Shown here: piece after piece, positions 17,663 through 28,274 of the stretch | Position numbering within the stretch: the first letter of the stretch is position 1 | Layout: each line of letters starts with the position of its first letter | NCBI GenBank assembly: GCA_947382445.1 | Contig: CANCZH010000010.1 | Coordinates: forward strand, 1-32,843 | Direction of reading: 5' to 3' | DNA length: 32,843 bases | Source of the DNA: an uncultured Clostridium sp. | GTDB lineage: Bacteria; Bacillota_A; Clostridia; TANB77; CAG-508 | Program-made: the position numbers and the translations under genes | The notes under the pieces: model-generated | What the model saw: the letters and a program-made list of their open reading frames with translations, nothing else | Told to the model about the DNA's origin: nothing | Database searches by the model: none

Positions 17663-17779
17663 ATGCCAGAAAATAGAGGTTGCGGATGTTTCGGTAATGG
17701 TGATGACTGCTTATGGATAATAATACTTTTAATCATAATCTTCTGCTGTTGCGGTGGAAACAGAAATTGTGGTTGCTAG
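17663..17779 (+). CDS. 38-residue Cys/Gly-rich membrane peptide
   Basis: The frame starts at ATG 17663, seven bases after the very strong site AAAGGGGGG. The peptide has an N-terminal MPENRGCGCFGNGDDC, one hydrophobic segment (LWIIILLIIIF, residues 17-27) and a C-terminal CCCGGNRNCGC. Eight of the 38 residues are Cys. Similar tiny proteins occur in Clostridia, some labelled chorion class high-cysteine protein; their function is unknown. It is the only plus-strand gene between mutL and groEL. The last codon is followed directly by a 15-base sequence also present inside the neighbouring hairpin repeat. Confidence 0.75.
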   Translation: MPENRGCGCFGNGDDCLWIIILLIIIFCCCGGNRNCGC

Positions 17780-17798
17780 TTAAATTAGCATAATCAAT

Positions 17799-17919
17799 AG
17801 AACAAATCGGAAAGCCATTAAATTAGCATAATTTTTACTTTTCTCTTTGGCTTTCCGTTAATTTGTGTACATTGTGTTTTATATATTAGAAAAGTCAGTA
17901 TGATTTTCTTAATATATAA
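17799..17919 (+). repeat. Hairpin repeat element, copy 2
   Basis: Second copy of the element at 146-297, same orientation. The first stem pairs 17802-17817 with 17848-17866, as in copy 1 but with the C that restores a base pair. The last stem pairs 17881-17897 with 17901-17917 around GTA. It differs from copy 1 by one C-G to T-A double change, G-U-compatible changes and one mismatch. The middle hairpin of copy 1 is absent. As in copy 1, it directly adjoins a minus-strand terminator. Confidence 0.8.
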
Positions 17920-17922
17920 AAA

Positions 17923-17955
17923 GGGACTTAAAACGTTTAACACATTTTAAGTCCC
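17923..17955 (-). terminator. Terminator of groESL
   Basis: GGGACTTAAAA (17923-17933) pairs with TTTTAAGTCCC (17945-17955). On the minus strand five T follow. It starts 15 bases after the groEL stop. Confidence 0.9.
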
Positions 17956-17970
17956 CAATTATTATTAATA

Positions 17971-19641
<1,671 letters not shown>

Positions 19642-19654
19642 TTAATTTTTCTGG

Positions 19655-19948
<294 letters not shown>

Positions 19949-19975
19949 TTAGCACTCTTATTTAGAGTCTGCTAA
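19949..19975 (-). promoter_or_regulatory. CIRCE operator (HrcA site)
   Basis: TTAGCACTC (19949-19957), nine bases, then GTCTGCTAA (19967-19975). The consensus is TTAGCACTC-N9-GAGTGCTAA, so one arm is perfect and the other has two mismatches. It lies between the promoter and the ribosome binding site of groES, the classic place for heat-shock repression by HrcA. Confidence 0.88.
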
Positions 19976-19976
19976 T

Positions 19977-20005
19977 AATTTATACCTTTTCCCTTAAAAT
20001 GTCAA
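19977..20005 (-). promoter_or_regulatory. Promoter of groESL
   Basis: TTGACA at 20005-20000 on the minus strand, then TAAATT at 19982-19977 with a 17-base spacer; TATAAA two bases upstream with a 15-base spacer is the alternative. The CIRCE element lies at the expected start site. Confidence 0.7.
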
Positions 20006-20056
20006 TAGTATTTATATAATTTTATTCAAATAAAATAAAAATATGACTAAAATGTT

Positions 20057-22232
20057 TTAATTTGATACACTAATCAATAAATCAGTATTTGCAGAATCAT
20101 AGGCTTCAACATAATAACTATATTTAGTTCCATTATCTAAGGATGTTAGATTTATATTTATATTATTTTCTTCTAAACTTCCACTTATATTTATACTAGG
20201 AGCATTGGGCACCTCTTTATCATTTGCAAATATATCTGTATATTTATTTTCAGTAAGTTTTTTCTCTAAGTCTACAATTTTCTCCCAATTTTCTGCATTC
20301 TTTTCTTTACGATATATAACAAAATATTTATCTTTTTTATCATATGTAGACCAATCTAAATCCACTCCACCTTTTCCATTTTCCACTTCTAAATTTGCTT
20401 TACATGTTAATACTAATTGTGGAATTTCAAATTCATATACATTTCCTATATTTCCGAACCAAATCTTCTGCAACTACATATACATACTTCATTTTATAAA
20501 CATCTGGTATTATTATTTCATCATATTTTCTTACTTCTATACTATTTTCTAATGTTAACTCTGGATTATTTAATTTCTCCATACTTGCTAAATATCTATA
20601 TTTTGTTACTCCAGAGCCTTCTCCAAGTGTTTTATGTATATCATTTGATGTTACTTTTAATTTATTATTATGAATTTCAACATTAGTTATTGTAGGAGCA
20701 GTATTATCTAATTTATCAAGAGTTATTTCTTTACTAGATACATTTCCTAATCCATCTTTATATAAAGCAACTGCCTGTTTTGGGCTATACACATCTCCAA
20801 TAAATTTATATTTTCTTGTAAAATCAATTTCATTTTCTGTTGCTAATTGATAATCATTTTCATCATTAAATGCTATTTCAACTTCTCCAATACCATAATC
20901 AGTACTACAAAATGTAAAAAGTTTTTCTCTTGCCCATTCACTAGAAACACTATTTTCCGATGTTGGTACTGGTGGAACACTATCTACTTTAGCTATTTCA
21001 AAAACTTCTTCTGCACTATTTTCACAGTTATCTGTTACAATACATTTATATGTTTTTCCACTTATTTCAGTTTCAAAAATTGGTGTACATGATATTGAAT
21101 AATTTTTATTATTAACTTGAGTTTGGCCCTCAAATACTATATTTTCTTCATTACCAAACTCTACAATTTTTACTTTAACTGTATTACAATAGTTTTCTTT
21201 ACCTGCAATTGTAATTTGCTTAGTTTTACTCCATTCTGTTAAATCTTGTTTTGATATACTTACTATTGTTGGAGAAATTATATCTGCTTTTACTTCATTA
21301 TCACTAACACTGCTCAATGAATATGAAAATCCTCCATTAGATTTTCCAATTAATGATATTGCAATATTGAAACTTCCTTCTGTGTGTTTATTAAAAGTCA
21401 ATGTTGCTGTAATTGTATAAATGTTTCCACTATTAGTCATATCAGTTATAATAGTTACATTATCTCCCGCACTACTACTTTTCAATATATGAGAATAGTT
21501 AAAATCAGTAAGAGTAGTAAATTTACAAACATATTTATATACTAAATCAGATTGCCTTTGAAGATAACTTTCCTCTAATTTTCCAATATATTTATTGCAA
21601 ATCATACAATATCTCTTTCCTCCATTATCACCATTACTGCCATCACAATGCATTCCCTTCGAAACATAATTATATCCACAAACACTACAAGTACCTAAAT
21701 TACTACAAGTAATTCTAATTCCATTTCTTTTGCAAAGATGTAAATTATCTAACCTTCCACATTTACTACAATAGTACCCTCCACTATATTCTGAACTCCA
21801 ATTATTCCAAACCATATTACAACTAGCTTTACCATCTTGTGTTTCATATTTATAACCACAGACACAAGTAAATTTATGAACATTAGAAATATTGCAAGAA
21901 TTTCCCATAGTCCAACCATTATCATTTAAACGATGTTTTGATACCTCCTTTTTTTCACCACATATTTTACATTCTTTCCAATGTTCTTGTTCATTATATT
22001 TTGTAAAAAGTACACATTCATGATTAAACCCATCTTGCATACTTATATTAGTAACATCAACAATTGTAATATTTTCTTCATCTTCATCAATAACTTTTTC
22101 ATTTATTGCCTTTTTTATACTTTCAATAAATTCTAATTTATAAATTTTTTCAGAAAATAAAAATAACCCAACAAATAATAAAATGAAAACTAACATCATT
22201 ACAATTATTTTAAATAAACTTCTTTTTCTCAT
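20057..22232 (-). CDS. Anchored Cys-rich Ig-like/FN3 surface protein, copy 1, with +1 frameshift at CGG
   Basis: Paralogue of the 732-residue protein at 25954-28152. The first frame gives 599 residues and stops at 20433. Skipping the C at 20456 joins its first 592 residues to the overlapping frame, which ends at 20057, giving about 724 residues. The paralogue reads EDLVGN at this spot in one frame, so the join is well supported. A membrane segment (about 7-28) is followed by a Cys-rich region (about 70-215) with several CxxC pairs, including HWKECKICG and CSVCGYNY. Repeated Ig-like segments come next, then an FN3-like domain with DKYFVIYRKE. It is likely exported and may bind metal. Starts behind AGGAGG. 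Divergent from an XRE gene. Confidence 0.75.
20442..20462 (-). other. Putative +1 frameshift site 2
   Basis: The first frame reads GTT CGG AAA TAT AGG and stops four codons later. Shifting +1 at the C (20456) reads GTT-C-GGA-AAT and continues for 131 more residues. At the same place the paralogous gene has GTA GGA AAT without the C. The core TTCGGAAA matches the other two sites. The shift lies just before the C-terminal FN3-like domain. Confidence 0.75.
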
Positions 22233-22301
22233 TTTTTCCTCCTATTAATATTATTTTGGACTAACCGATAGTTCTCTTATTTCAGAGGTTTTTTTGTCTT
22301 T

Positions 22302-22319
22302 CGTATTATCCATAATACG
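22302..22319. promoter_or_regulatory. Palindromic operator candidate of module 1
   Basis: CGTATTATCCATAATACG is a perfect 8-bp inverted repeat around CC. It lies in the 147-base gap between the divergent surface-protein gene and the XRE gene. Its arm-and-centre layout is like the operators of module 2, but the sequence differs. I could not assign a convincing promoter to either direction here. Confidence 0.55.
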
Positions 22320-22379
22320 TTTTATCATATTTTTAGCATAAAATCAATAATAATTAATAAAAAGGATGAAATTGGAATT

Positions 22380-22655
22380 ATGGCTAAAGAAAAAAAATAT
22401 AATGTCAAAAAATATAATGGTAAGTTAAATGTGATTGGTAAATCAATTCAAAAATACAGAAAAACTGCAAAATTATCATTAACTGAATTATCAAATAAAT
22501 TGCAATTACTTGGATTAGATATTCCTAAACCATCTTTGCAAAATATTGAAAATGGAAAAAGAATAGTAAAAGAATATGAATTTTATGGACTATGCAAAGT
22601 TCTTAATGTTTCTATGGAAGAAATGCTAAAAGATTTTATAAAAGAATTAGAATAA
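22380..22655 (+). CDS. XRE-family helix-turn-helix regulator, module 1
   Basis: 91 residues. A basic N-terminal stretch (about 1-20) precedes an HTH of the Cro/CI type (about 22-84), containing IQKYRKTAKLSLTELSNKL, a recognition helix around PKPSLQNIENGKR and a closing hydrophobic helix. No sensor domain is present. The start ATG has only a weak site (GGA three bases away, AAAAGGA thirteen). It is transcribed away from the surface-protein gene, with a palindrome between them, which suggests it represses that gene and perhaps itself. A convergent terminator follows. Confidence 0.85.
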   Translation: MAKEKKYNVKKYNGKLNVIGKSIQKYRKTAKLSLTELSNKLQLLGLDIPKPSLQNIENGKRIVKEYEFYGLCKVLNVSMEEMLKDFIKELE

Positions 22656-22671
22656 TATAGTTTAACATACT

Positions 22672-22700
22672 AAAAGAGGAGAAATACAATCTCCTCTTTT
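22672..22700. terminator. Bidirectional terminator
   Basis: AAAAGAGGAGA (22672-22682) pairs with TCTCCTCTTTT (22690-22700), with T runs on both strands. It ends the XRE gene on one side and the proS operon on the other. Confidence 0.88.
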
Positions 22701-23306
22701 TACTCTGTTTCTATCAAATTATACTCTATAATATAATATGCATCATTTCTATGTAATAATATAAATTCCAAAGTATCTACTTCGTCAACTCCCTCAGTTT
22801 CTGAAACAGTTCTAATTTTAGCAGTCATTCTACTCAAATACTTAGATTTATCCTCTATTTCCGAATTCTCAATCAAAGTAAGTTTAACATCTGTATTATT
22901 AACCCCATCAATAATAGCTTTTTCTTGATTTTGCAAAGTATATTGCATCAAAATAATATCATCAACTTCATTTTTAATAGATAACTTATCTTCATAAGCC
23001 TTATCAAAATCATCTTTATTTTCACAATCAGAATAAATATATGTTGCAACCAAATTCATAAGTTGAGCAACCCCTTTACCATCATGTTCATTATATGCTC
23101 CAATAAAATTAATAAGAATTGCATTTGCACTATTAAACCCTACTGGTAAAACTTCACTTTGATATCCAATATCTCTAAGAACAACCTCATTATTAACTTT
23201 ATCATTTTTAATCTTAATTTTTCTTCCGAAAAAACCAAGCAAGAGCAACTAAATCAATCAAAATTATTACTAACAACAAATTAATTAAAACTTTTTTCTT
23301 TTTCAT
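22700..23306 (-). CDS. Membrane-anchored protein read through a +1 frameshift at CGG; possible NTF2-like fold
   Basis: A start ATG at 23306 with AAAGGA upstream opens MKKKKVLINLLLVIILIDLV, a clear signal anchor, but this frame meets CGG at codon 27 and stops at 23214. Skipping the C at 23228 continues into a second frame of 175 residues, giving about 201. That second frame on its own has no normal start: its only entry is a TTG within the anchor-coding region. The soluble part (FIGAYNEHDGKGVAQLMN, then a beta-rich C-terminus ending YYIIEYNLIETE) resembles an NTF2/SnoaL-like fold, a guess from pattern only. It begins 21 bases after proS and is the last gene of scpB-proS-this gene. Confidence 0.7.
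23214..23233 (-). other. Putative +1 frameshift site 3
   Basis: The first frame reads TTT CGG AAG AAA AAT and then TAA. Shifting +1 at the C (23228) reads TTT-C-GGA-AGA-AAA and continues for 175 residues. The core TTCGGAAG matches the other two sites. Slippage is easiest to explain here, since Phe-tRNA on TTT can re-pair with TTC. The shift lies at the exit of the membrane segment. Confidence 0.7.
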
Positions 23307-23327
23307 AACTTTTTTTCCTTTGTTTTA

Positions 23328-24770
23328 TTAATATTGTCTTCCCCAAACAACCATTGTATCAGCTTTTTTACCACATACTGGACAAGTATCAGCCAAATGT
23401 TCTTGTTCAAAAGGAATACATCTTGAATGTGCACCAGTAACCTCTTTTATCTTATTCTCACACTCAACATCTCCACACCACATTGTTTTTACATAACCTT
23501 GATTTTCTTCTAAATTTTTAAGAATTTCATCTAATGAATACGCAACTGTTGTTTTTTCATTCTTTCTTTTTAAACATTCATTATACATATTTTTTTGAAT
23601 TTCTTCTAAAAGTTCAGCTAATCTATTATCTAAATTATCTAATTTTGCAACTTCTTTTTCCAAAGTATCTCTTCTAACTAAAACTGCTTGCCCATTTTCT
23701 ATATCTTTTGGTCCTATTTCAATTCTAACTGGAACACCTCTCATTTCCCAATCATTGAATTTAAATCCAGTTGAATAATTATCACGTAAATCTAATTTCA
23801 TTCTAAATTTATTTTTAAGACTATTATTTAATTCTTCTGCTTTTTCTATTACTCCTTCTTTATGAGCAGCTATTGGAACAATAACAGCTTGAATTGGAGC
23901 AACTCTTGGTGGTAATTTTAAACCTCTATTATCACCATGAGCCATAATAAGAGCACCAATAAGTCTAGTACTAATTCCCCAAGAAGTTTGATAAGCATAT
24001 TCTTCTTTTCCTTCCCTGTTTTGGAATTTTATTTCAAATGGCTTAGTAAAGTTTTGACCAAAGTAGTGTGATGTTCCAGCTTGAAGAGCTCTACCATCAT
24101 GCATTAAAGTTTCAATTGTATATGTTGCTTCTGCTCCAGCAAATTGTTCTTTTTTAGTTTTTCTTCCTTTTAAAACTGGAATAGCAAGTAAATTCTCAAT
24201 AACATCTGCATATATATCATGCATTTTTAAAGTAAATTCTTTTGCTTCCTCTGCTGTTTCATGTATAGTATGACCCTCTTGCCATAAGAATTCTCTTGAA
24301 CGCAAAAAAGGTCTTGTTTCTTTTTCCCATCTTAAAACATTGCACCATTGGTTACCAAGTAAAGGTAAATCTCTCCAAGATTTGATCCATTTTGAATACA
24401 TTGTTGACATTATTGTCTCTGAAGTAGGACGTATGCAAAGTCTTTCTTCAAGTTCTTCTTCTCCACCAATTGTAACCCAAGCTACTTCTGGAGCAAATCC
24501 TTCAACATGTTCTTTTTCTTTACTTAATAGATTTTCTGGTATTAAAAGTGGCATGTATAAGTTAGTTACACCAACTTCTTTAAACTTTTTATCAGCATAA
24601 TTTTGAATGTTCTCCCATATTGCATATCCATAAGGACGAATAGCAATACATCCTTTAGTATCTGCATAATCTGCAAGTTCTGCTTTAAGTACAACATCTG
24701 TGTACCATTGTGTAAAATTCTCTTCTATATTAGTTATTTCTTTTACAAATTCATTTTTATTATTACTCAT
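23328..24770 (-). CDS. proS: Prolyl-tRNA synthetase, archaeal/eukaryotic-like type
   Basis: Charges tRNA-Pro. About 480 residues from ATG 24770, with GAGGAG ten bases upstream; a longer start would be inside scpB. It lacks the editing insertion of the long bacterial form and has the short type's C-terminal zinc-containing extension ([12 protein letters not shown]...CPVCGKKAD) ending in a Tyr. Class II motif 2 is [20 protein letters not shown] and motif 3 [16 protein letters not shown]. The start codon overlaps the scpB stop by eight bases, so the two are translationally coupled. Confidence 0.95.
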   Translation of the reverse strand: MSNNKNEFVKEITNIEENFTQWYTDVVLKAELADYADTKGCIAIRPYGYAIWENIQNYADKKFKEVGVTNLYMPLLIPENLLSKEKEHVEGFAPEVAWVTIGGEEELEERLCIRPTSETIMSTMYSKWIKSWRDLPLLGNQWCNVLRWEKETRPFLRSREFLWQEGHTIHETAEEAKEFTLKMHDIYADVIENLLAIPVLKGRKTKKEQFAGAEATYTIETLMHDGRALQAGTSHYFGQNFTKPFEIKFQNREGKEEYAYQTSWGISTRLIGALIMAHGDNRGLKLPPRVAPIQAVIVPIAAHKEGVIEKAEELNNSLKNKFRMKLDLRDNYSTGFKFNDWEMRGVPVRIEIGPKDIENGQAVLVRRDTLEKEVAKLDNLDNRLAELLEEIQKNMYNECLKRKNEKTTVAYSLDEILKNLEENQGYVKTMWCGDVECENKIKEVTGAHSRCIPFEQEHLADTCPVCGKKADTMVVWGRQY

Positions 24771-25341
24771 TTTCTTTACTCTCCTCATTTTCAAAATCTT
24801 CAAGAACTATTTGTTCATTTTCATCCAATTTATAACGTGGAAGCTCCGGTAGTTCATCTAAAGAACCTAATCCAAACATCTTTAAGAATTCATCAGTAAC
24901 TACATACATCGTAGGCTTTCCAGGTAAATCCGCTTTTCCAGCATCTTTAACTAGATTATACTCCATTAATCTATAAAGAGTTCCATCAGAATTAACTCCT
25001 CTAATTGATTCTATTTCAGCACGAGTAATATTAGGATTATAAGCAATTATAGATAAAATCTCTAAAGAAGCAGCAGACAATGATGGTTTTGCACGATTAT
25101 CAAAAAGTTGAGTAATATAATCATAATACTCTTTTTTGGTAGATAATTGATATCCATCATTAACACGAATTAATTCAATTCCTCTAAGTTCATTCTTAAA
25201 ATCTTCTGCAAGATTATTCATTATAGAACCTACTTCATCTGGTGTCATTTCTAGAATTTTGGCAAGTTCATTAGTTTTAACAACTCTACCAGCTGCAAAT
25301 AACATTGCTTCAATTATTGCTTTTGTTTCTTCTAATTTCAT
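24763..25341 (-). CDS. scpB: Segregation and condensation protein B
   Basis: Dimeric winged-helix subunit of the SMC-ScpAB condensin. 192 residues. The family pattern begins [20 protein letters not shown] and includes [23 protein letters not shown] (seen at about 78-100) and [20 protein letters not shown]. The acidic tail overlaps proS. scpA is not in this window. Start ATG has GGAG ten bases upstream. Confidence 0.95.
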   Translation of the reverse strand: MKLEETKAIIEAMLFAAGRVVKTNELAKILEMTPDEVGSIMNNLAEDFKNELRGIELIRVNDGYQLSTKKEYYDYITQLFDNRAKPSLSAASLEILSIIAYNPNITRAEIESIRGVNSDGTLYRLMEYNLVKDAGKADLPGKPTMYVVTDEFLKMFGLGSLDELPELPRYKLDENEQIVLEDFENEESKENE

Positions 25342-25459
25342 CTATTCTCATCTCCAATGCATCTATTATTACATGAAATTACTCATGTGTCAATAAATTG
25401 CACTTATTTAATAAGTAAAAATTTGTTCTGTATATTATCAAATTTTTCCATTAAAAAGG

Positions 25460-25488
25460 TTGATTTTTAACTGTTTTAGTGTTATAAT
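25460..25488 (+). promoter_or_regulatory. Promoter of the unknown gene at 25523
   Basis: TTGATT (25460-25465), a 17-base spacer and TATAAT (25483-25488). The gene starts 34 bases downstream with GAAAGGA before its ATG. This supports it as a real, separately expressed gene. Confidence 0.75.
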
Positions 25489-25522
25489 AAAAATGTAATT
25501 TTTTTCATGAAAGGATTTAATT

Positions 25523-25906
25523 ATGGAAGTAAAAGAGAAACAATCTTTTTTTAGAAAAATAATAAATGCAATAAAATCAACAGCTCTTTATTCTATATTT
25601 TTGGATGAAAATGCTGGTATGGTTATAGACTCAGAAAAAACAGATACAATAGGACAAGTTGAATCTCTTGCCCAAGTTAGTGGAATGTCAGCAGCAGAAG
25701 TAATGAATATAGAAGCTGCTTTTAATAGTGCACGTTCAAATATAAAGCCTTTAGCTGATAGAATGCAAACAATTCCTCAAGAACCCAAAAAATCTGTAAA
25801 TCTATTTTCAGTAAATATAGAAGATTTAAATCATGATGTACCAAAAGAAAAAGCAAAAACTAAAAATAATATAAAACAAATAGAAGAACAAGAAAATAGT
25901 AAATAA
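25523..25906 (+). CDS. Unknown small protein
   Basis: 127 residues that I do not recognise. It has no membrane segment or signal peptide. The first 35 residues include a basic amphipathic stretch (FFRKIINAIKSTALYSIFL) that could lie on a membrane. The middle is Ala/Ser-rich and probably helical (VSGMSAAEVMNIEAAFNSAR), and the end is a charged Lys/Glu tail. It has a good promoter, a good ribosome binding site and its own terminator. It is divergent from scpB and lies between the two surface-protein modules but shows no clear tie to them. Confidence 0.8.
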   Translation: MEVKEKQSFFRKIINAIKSTALYSIFLDENAGMVIDSEKTDTIGQVESLAQVSGMSAAEVMNIEAAFNSARSNIKPLADRMQTIPQEPKKSVNLFSVNIEDLNHDVPKEKAKTKNNIKQIEEQENSK

Positions 25907-25942
25907 AAAATATTAGGTCACAAATTATGGCCTAATATTTTT
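25906..25942. terminator. Bidirectional terminator
   Basis: AAAAATATTAGG (25906-25917) pairs with CCTAATATTTTT (25931-25942), with a T run on both strands. It ends the unknown gene and the convergent surface-protein gene. Confidence 0.85.
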
Positions 25943-25953
25943 TTATTAACTTT

Positions 25954-28152
25954 CTAATTTGAAACACTTACTAATTCAAGAGTATTAGAATCATACGCTT
26001 CTATATAATAACTATATTTACTTCCACTATCACTTGAAATAGATATTATATCTATATTATTATCTAAAAAATTCCCATTTATATTAATACTAGGCACACT
26101 TGGACTAATCTTATCATTTGCAAATTCATCTATATAAAGATTTCCTTTAAACATTTTATCTAAACTCACAATAGTCTCCCACTCTACTGCATTTTCCTCT
26201 TTTCGATATATCACAAAATACTTATCTGAAATATCATAAGTAGACCAGTCTAGTTTTACTCCTCCTTTTCCATTTGCTAAATCTAATTCAACTTCACTTG
26301 TTAATATTAATTGTGGGATTTCTACTTCATAAATGTCACTTACATTTCCTACTAAATCTTCTGCAACTACATACACATACTTTATCTCTGATATATTAGG
26401 TATAACTATATTCCCATCAATATTAATTTCATTAATAATAGTTGAAACTTCTACATTTTCTAATTTTTCTCTACTCGTCATATACCTATATTTTTCTATA
26501 CCAGATCCATCACCTAAAATCTCATGTCTATCATTAGCTTCAATACTTAATTTATTATTATGAACATTAACATTTGTAATAGTGGGAGCTGTATTATCCA
26601 ATTTATCAATAGTAACCTTTTTTATAGATGCATTTCCTAACTCATCTTTATATAAAACAGAAATTTCTTTTTCAGTATATACATCTCCTATAAACTCATA
26701 ATCTCTAAAATACTCATTTTCTTCCATTGAATTAGCCAATTTTAAATCCTCTATGTCTGCAAAAGCAATTGAAACATTCCCAATACCTCTATCTACTGCT
26801 TTAAAAGTAAATTTTTTCGATTTAGCCCATTTATCCTCAACTCTATCCTCAGAAGTAATCTCTGGTGCTATAGTATCTACTCTTGCAATTTCAAATTCTT
26901 GCTCTGTCTTATTTTCACATGTATCTGTTACAATAGCCTTAAACAGCCTACCAGCTACTCCAGCTTCTATTTCTGGTATACATGAAATTGAATAATTTCC
27001 ATTTGTAACAACTGCATTACCTTTAAAAATACTATTTCCATTATCATCTACTATTTCTACATTTACTGTATTAGTCCAATTCTCTGTTCCAGAAATAATA
27101 ATTGGCTTTGTTCTACTCCATTCTGTCAAAGTATCCTCATTCTCTGTCACTAAATTTAATATATCTGGACTAATAAAATCTGAGAATACTTTAAAACTAG
27201 ATCCAAACTTACAATACGTTTTATTTATAATTATTTCTGAGCGAGCTTCTTCTGTTGCACTGTCTTTAAGTGATGAGTTTACTATTCCTTTAGTAATTAC
27301 TGTATATTCTGTATCACTAGTTTTATTAATTGATTGTGTTGTCCCTTCTAAATACCCTACAGCTATTTTTCCATGAGTAGTACTATTTATTTTTCCAAAT
27401 GATGCACCATTTTCTAGTTTAATATTTTGTTTAATTGTATATTGAATCGGTCTTGTAGATGTATGTTCTACAATAGTCTCACATTTTCCAAATATATTAT
27501 TACATAACTTACATATAATATTTCCATCAATGTCTACAATCAACTCATGATTAGAAATTGAAGTTGAATACATATAACCACATATTGCACATTTTCCACC
27601 AACTCCACAATATATTCTATTGCCATTTGATAAATGGCAATATCTTTCCATACCATATAATTTATTATTCCAATAATATTCATATGCTATTTGACTTTTA
27701 CATTGTGTACATACTCTTCTATGTTGATATATACTTGGCCATTGCAATACACTTTTTCCATCCCACTTACATGGTAAATGACCAACTTTTGAATATCCAC
27801 ATGAACATGTATATGTACATGAATTAGTTACTTCACATGATACATAACCTAAGGAATATTTTTCTTTAAAACTATGTGCTACTTCATTTTGTCTTTTTCC
27901 ACAAATTCTACACTCTTCCCAATGATTAGTATAATTATACATTGTTTTAAAAAGATGCTCATGTTCAATCATCATACTAGAATCTAAATTTGTAACATCT
28001 ACAACAGTTAAATTCTCTTCTAATTTTTCTCCCATTTCATAATTTCTATCATCAGATTTAGAACTTATAGAATATTTTAGTCCTACTACTAATCCAATAA
28101 TGCTTAATATTCCTAATCCTACAACAATAATTAATACAAATCTTTTCTTCAT
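25954..28152 (-). CDS. Anchored Cys-rich Ig-like/FN3 surface protein, copy 2 (intact)
   Basis: 732 residues in one frame. Membrane segment about 5-27; the rest should lie outside the cell. Residues 81-224 carry about sixteen Cys, many as CxxC, with the patterns HWEECRICG, CSCGY, CTQC, CAICGY and CKLC. These look like several small zinc-ribbon-type units. Next come Ig-like segments rich in TEWSRT, NYSISCIPEIEA and VDTIAP motifs, then an FN3-like domain (about 635-730) with LDWSTYD and KYFVIYRKEE. It has no sortase signal or second membrane segment, so the N-terminus is the anchor. I know no function. A consensus promoter and two operators precede it. Confidence 0.82.
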   Translation of the reverse strand: MKKRFVLIIVVGLGILSIIGLVVGLKYSISSKSDDRNYEMGEKLEENLTVVDVTNLDSSMMIEHEHLFKTMYNYTNHWEECRICGKRQNEVAHSFKEKYSLGYVSCEVTNSCTYTCSCGYSKVGHLPCKWDGKSVLQWPSIYQHRRVCTQCKSQIAYEYYWNNKLYGMERYCHLSNGNRIYCGVGGKCAICGYMYSTSISNHELIVDIDGNIICKLCNNIFGKCETIVEHTSTRPIQYTIKQNIKLENGASFGKINSTTHGKIAVGYLEGTTQSINKTSDTEYTVITKGIVNSSLKDSATEEARSEIIINKTYCKFGSSFKVFSDFISPDILNLVTENEDTLTEWSRTKPIIISGTENWTNTVNVEIVDDNGNSIFKGNAVVTNGNYSISCIPEIEAGVAGRLFKAIVTDTCENKTEQEFEIARVDTIAPEITSEDRVEDKWAKSKKFTFKAVDRGIGNVSIAFADIEDLKLANSMEENEYFRDYEFIGDVYTEKEISVLYKDELGNASIKKVTIDKLDNTAPTITNVNVHNNKLSIEANDRHEILGDGSGIEKYRYMTSREKLENVEVSTIINEINIDGNIVIPNISEIKYVYVVAEDLVGNVSDIYEVEIPQLILTSEVELDLANGKGGVKLDWSTYDISDKYFVIYRKEENAVEWETIVSLDKMFKGNLYIDEFANDKISPSVPSININGNFLDNNIDIISISSDSGSKYSYYIEAYDSNTLELVSVSN

Positions 28153-28171
28153 TAGTACAACTCCTTCTTAT

Positions 28172-28187
28172 TAACGATACATCGTTA
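28172..28187. promoter_or_regulatory. Operator B of module 2
   Basis: TAACGATACATCGTTA is a perfect 7-bp inverted repeat around AC. It starts exactly at the end of the -10 box, covering the transcription start. It is the near-perfect reverse complement of operator A (15 of 16 bases). Confidence 0.85.
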
Positions 28188-28215
28188 TTATACAACTTTT
28201 AAGGTAATCTGTCAA
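28187..28215 (-). promoter_or_regulatory. Consensus promoter of surface protein copy 2
   Basis: TTGACA (28215-28210), a 17-base spacer and TATAAT (28192-28187) on the minus strand, both boxes matching the sigma-A consensus exactly. This would be one of the strongest promoters in the window unless repressed. Operators overlap both ends of it. Confidence 0.92.
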
Positions 28216-28228
28216 CGATGTATCGTTA
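28213..28228. promoter_or_regulatory. Operator A of module 2
   Basis: CAACGATGTATCGTTA, the inverted copy of operator B, overlaps the -35 box. The centres of the two sites are 41 bp apart, close to four helical turns, which would put both on the same face of the DNA. It also adjoins the likely promoter region of the XRE gene. Confidence 0.85.
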
Positions 28229-28274
28229 ATGTTTGCCTATAAGTATTGCTATACTAATACTAGGAGGCGATATT

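Noticed and set aside
17780..17832. 15-base direct repeat TTAAATTAGCATAAT as attachment or target-site duplication
   Set aside because: One copy is internal to the hairpin repeat rather than at its border, so it does not flank an insertion. It may be a remnant of a shifted copy.
20057..20473. Separate 138-residue gene downstream of surface protein copy 1
   Set aside because: It has no ribosome binding site, its ATG lies within the upstream frame, and it matches the C-terminus of the paralogue without a gap. It is the shifted end of the same gene.
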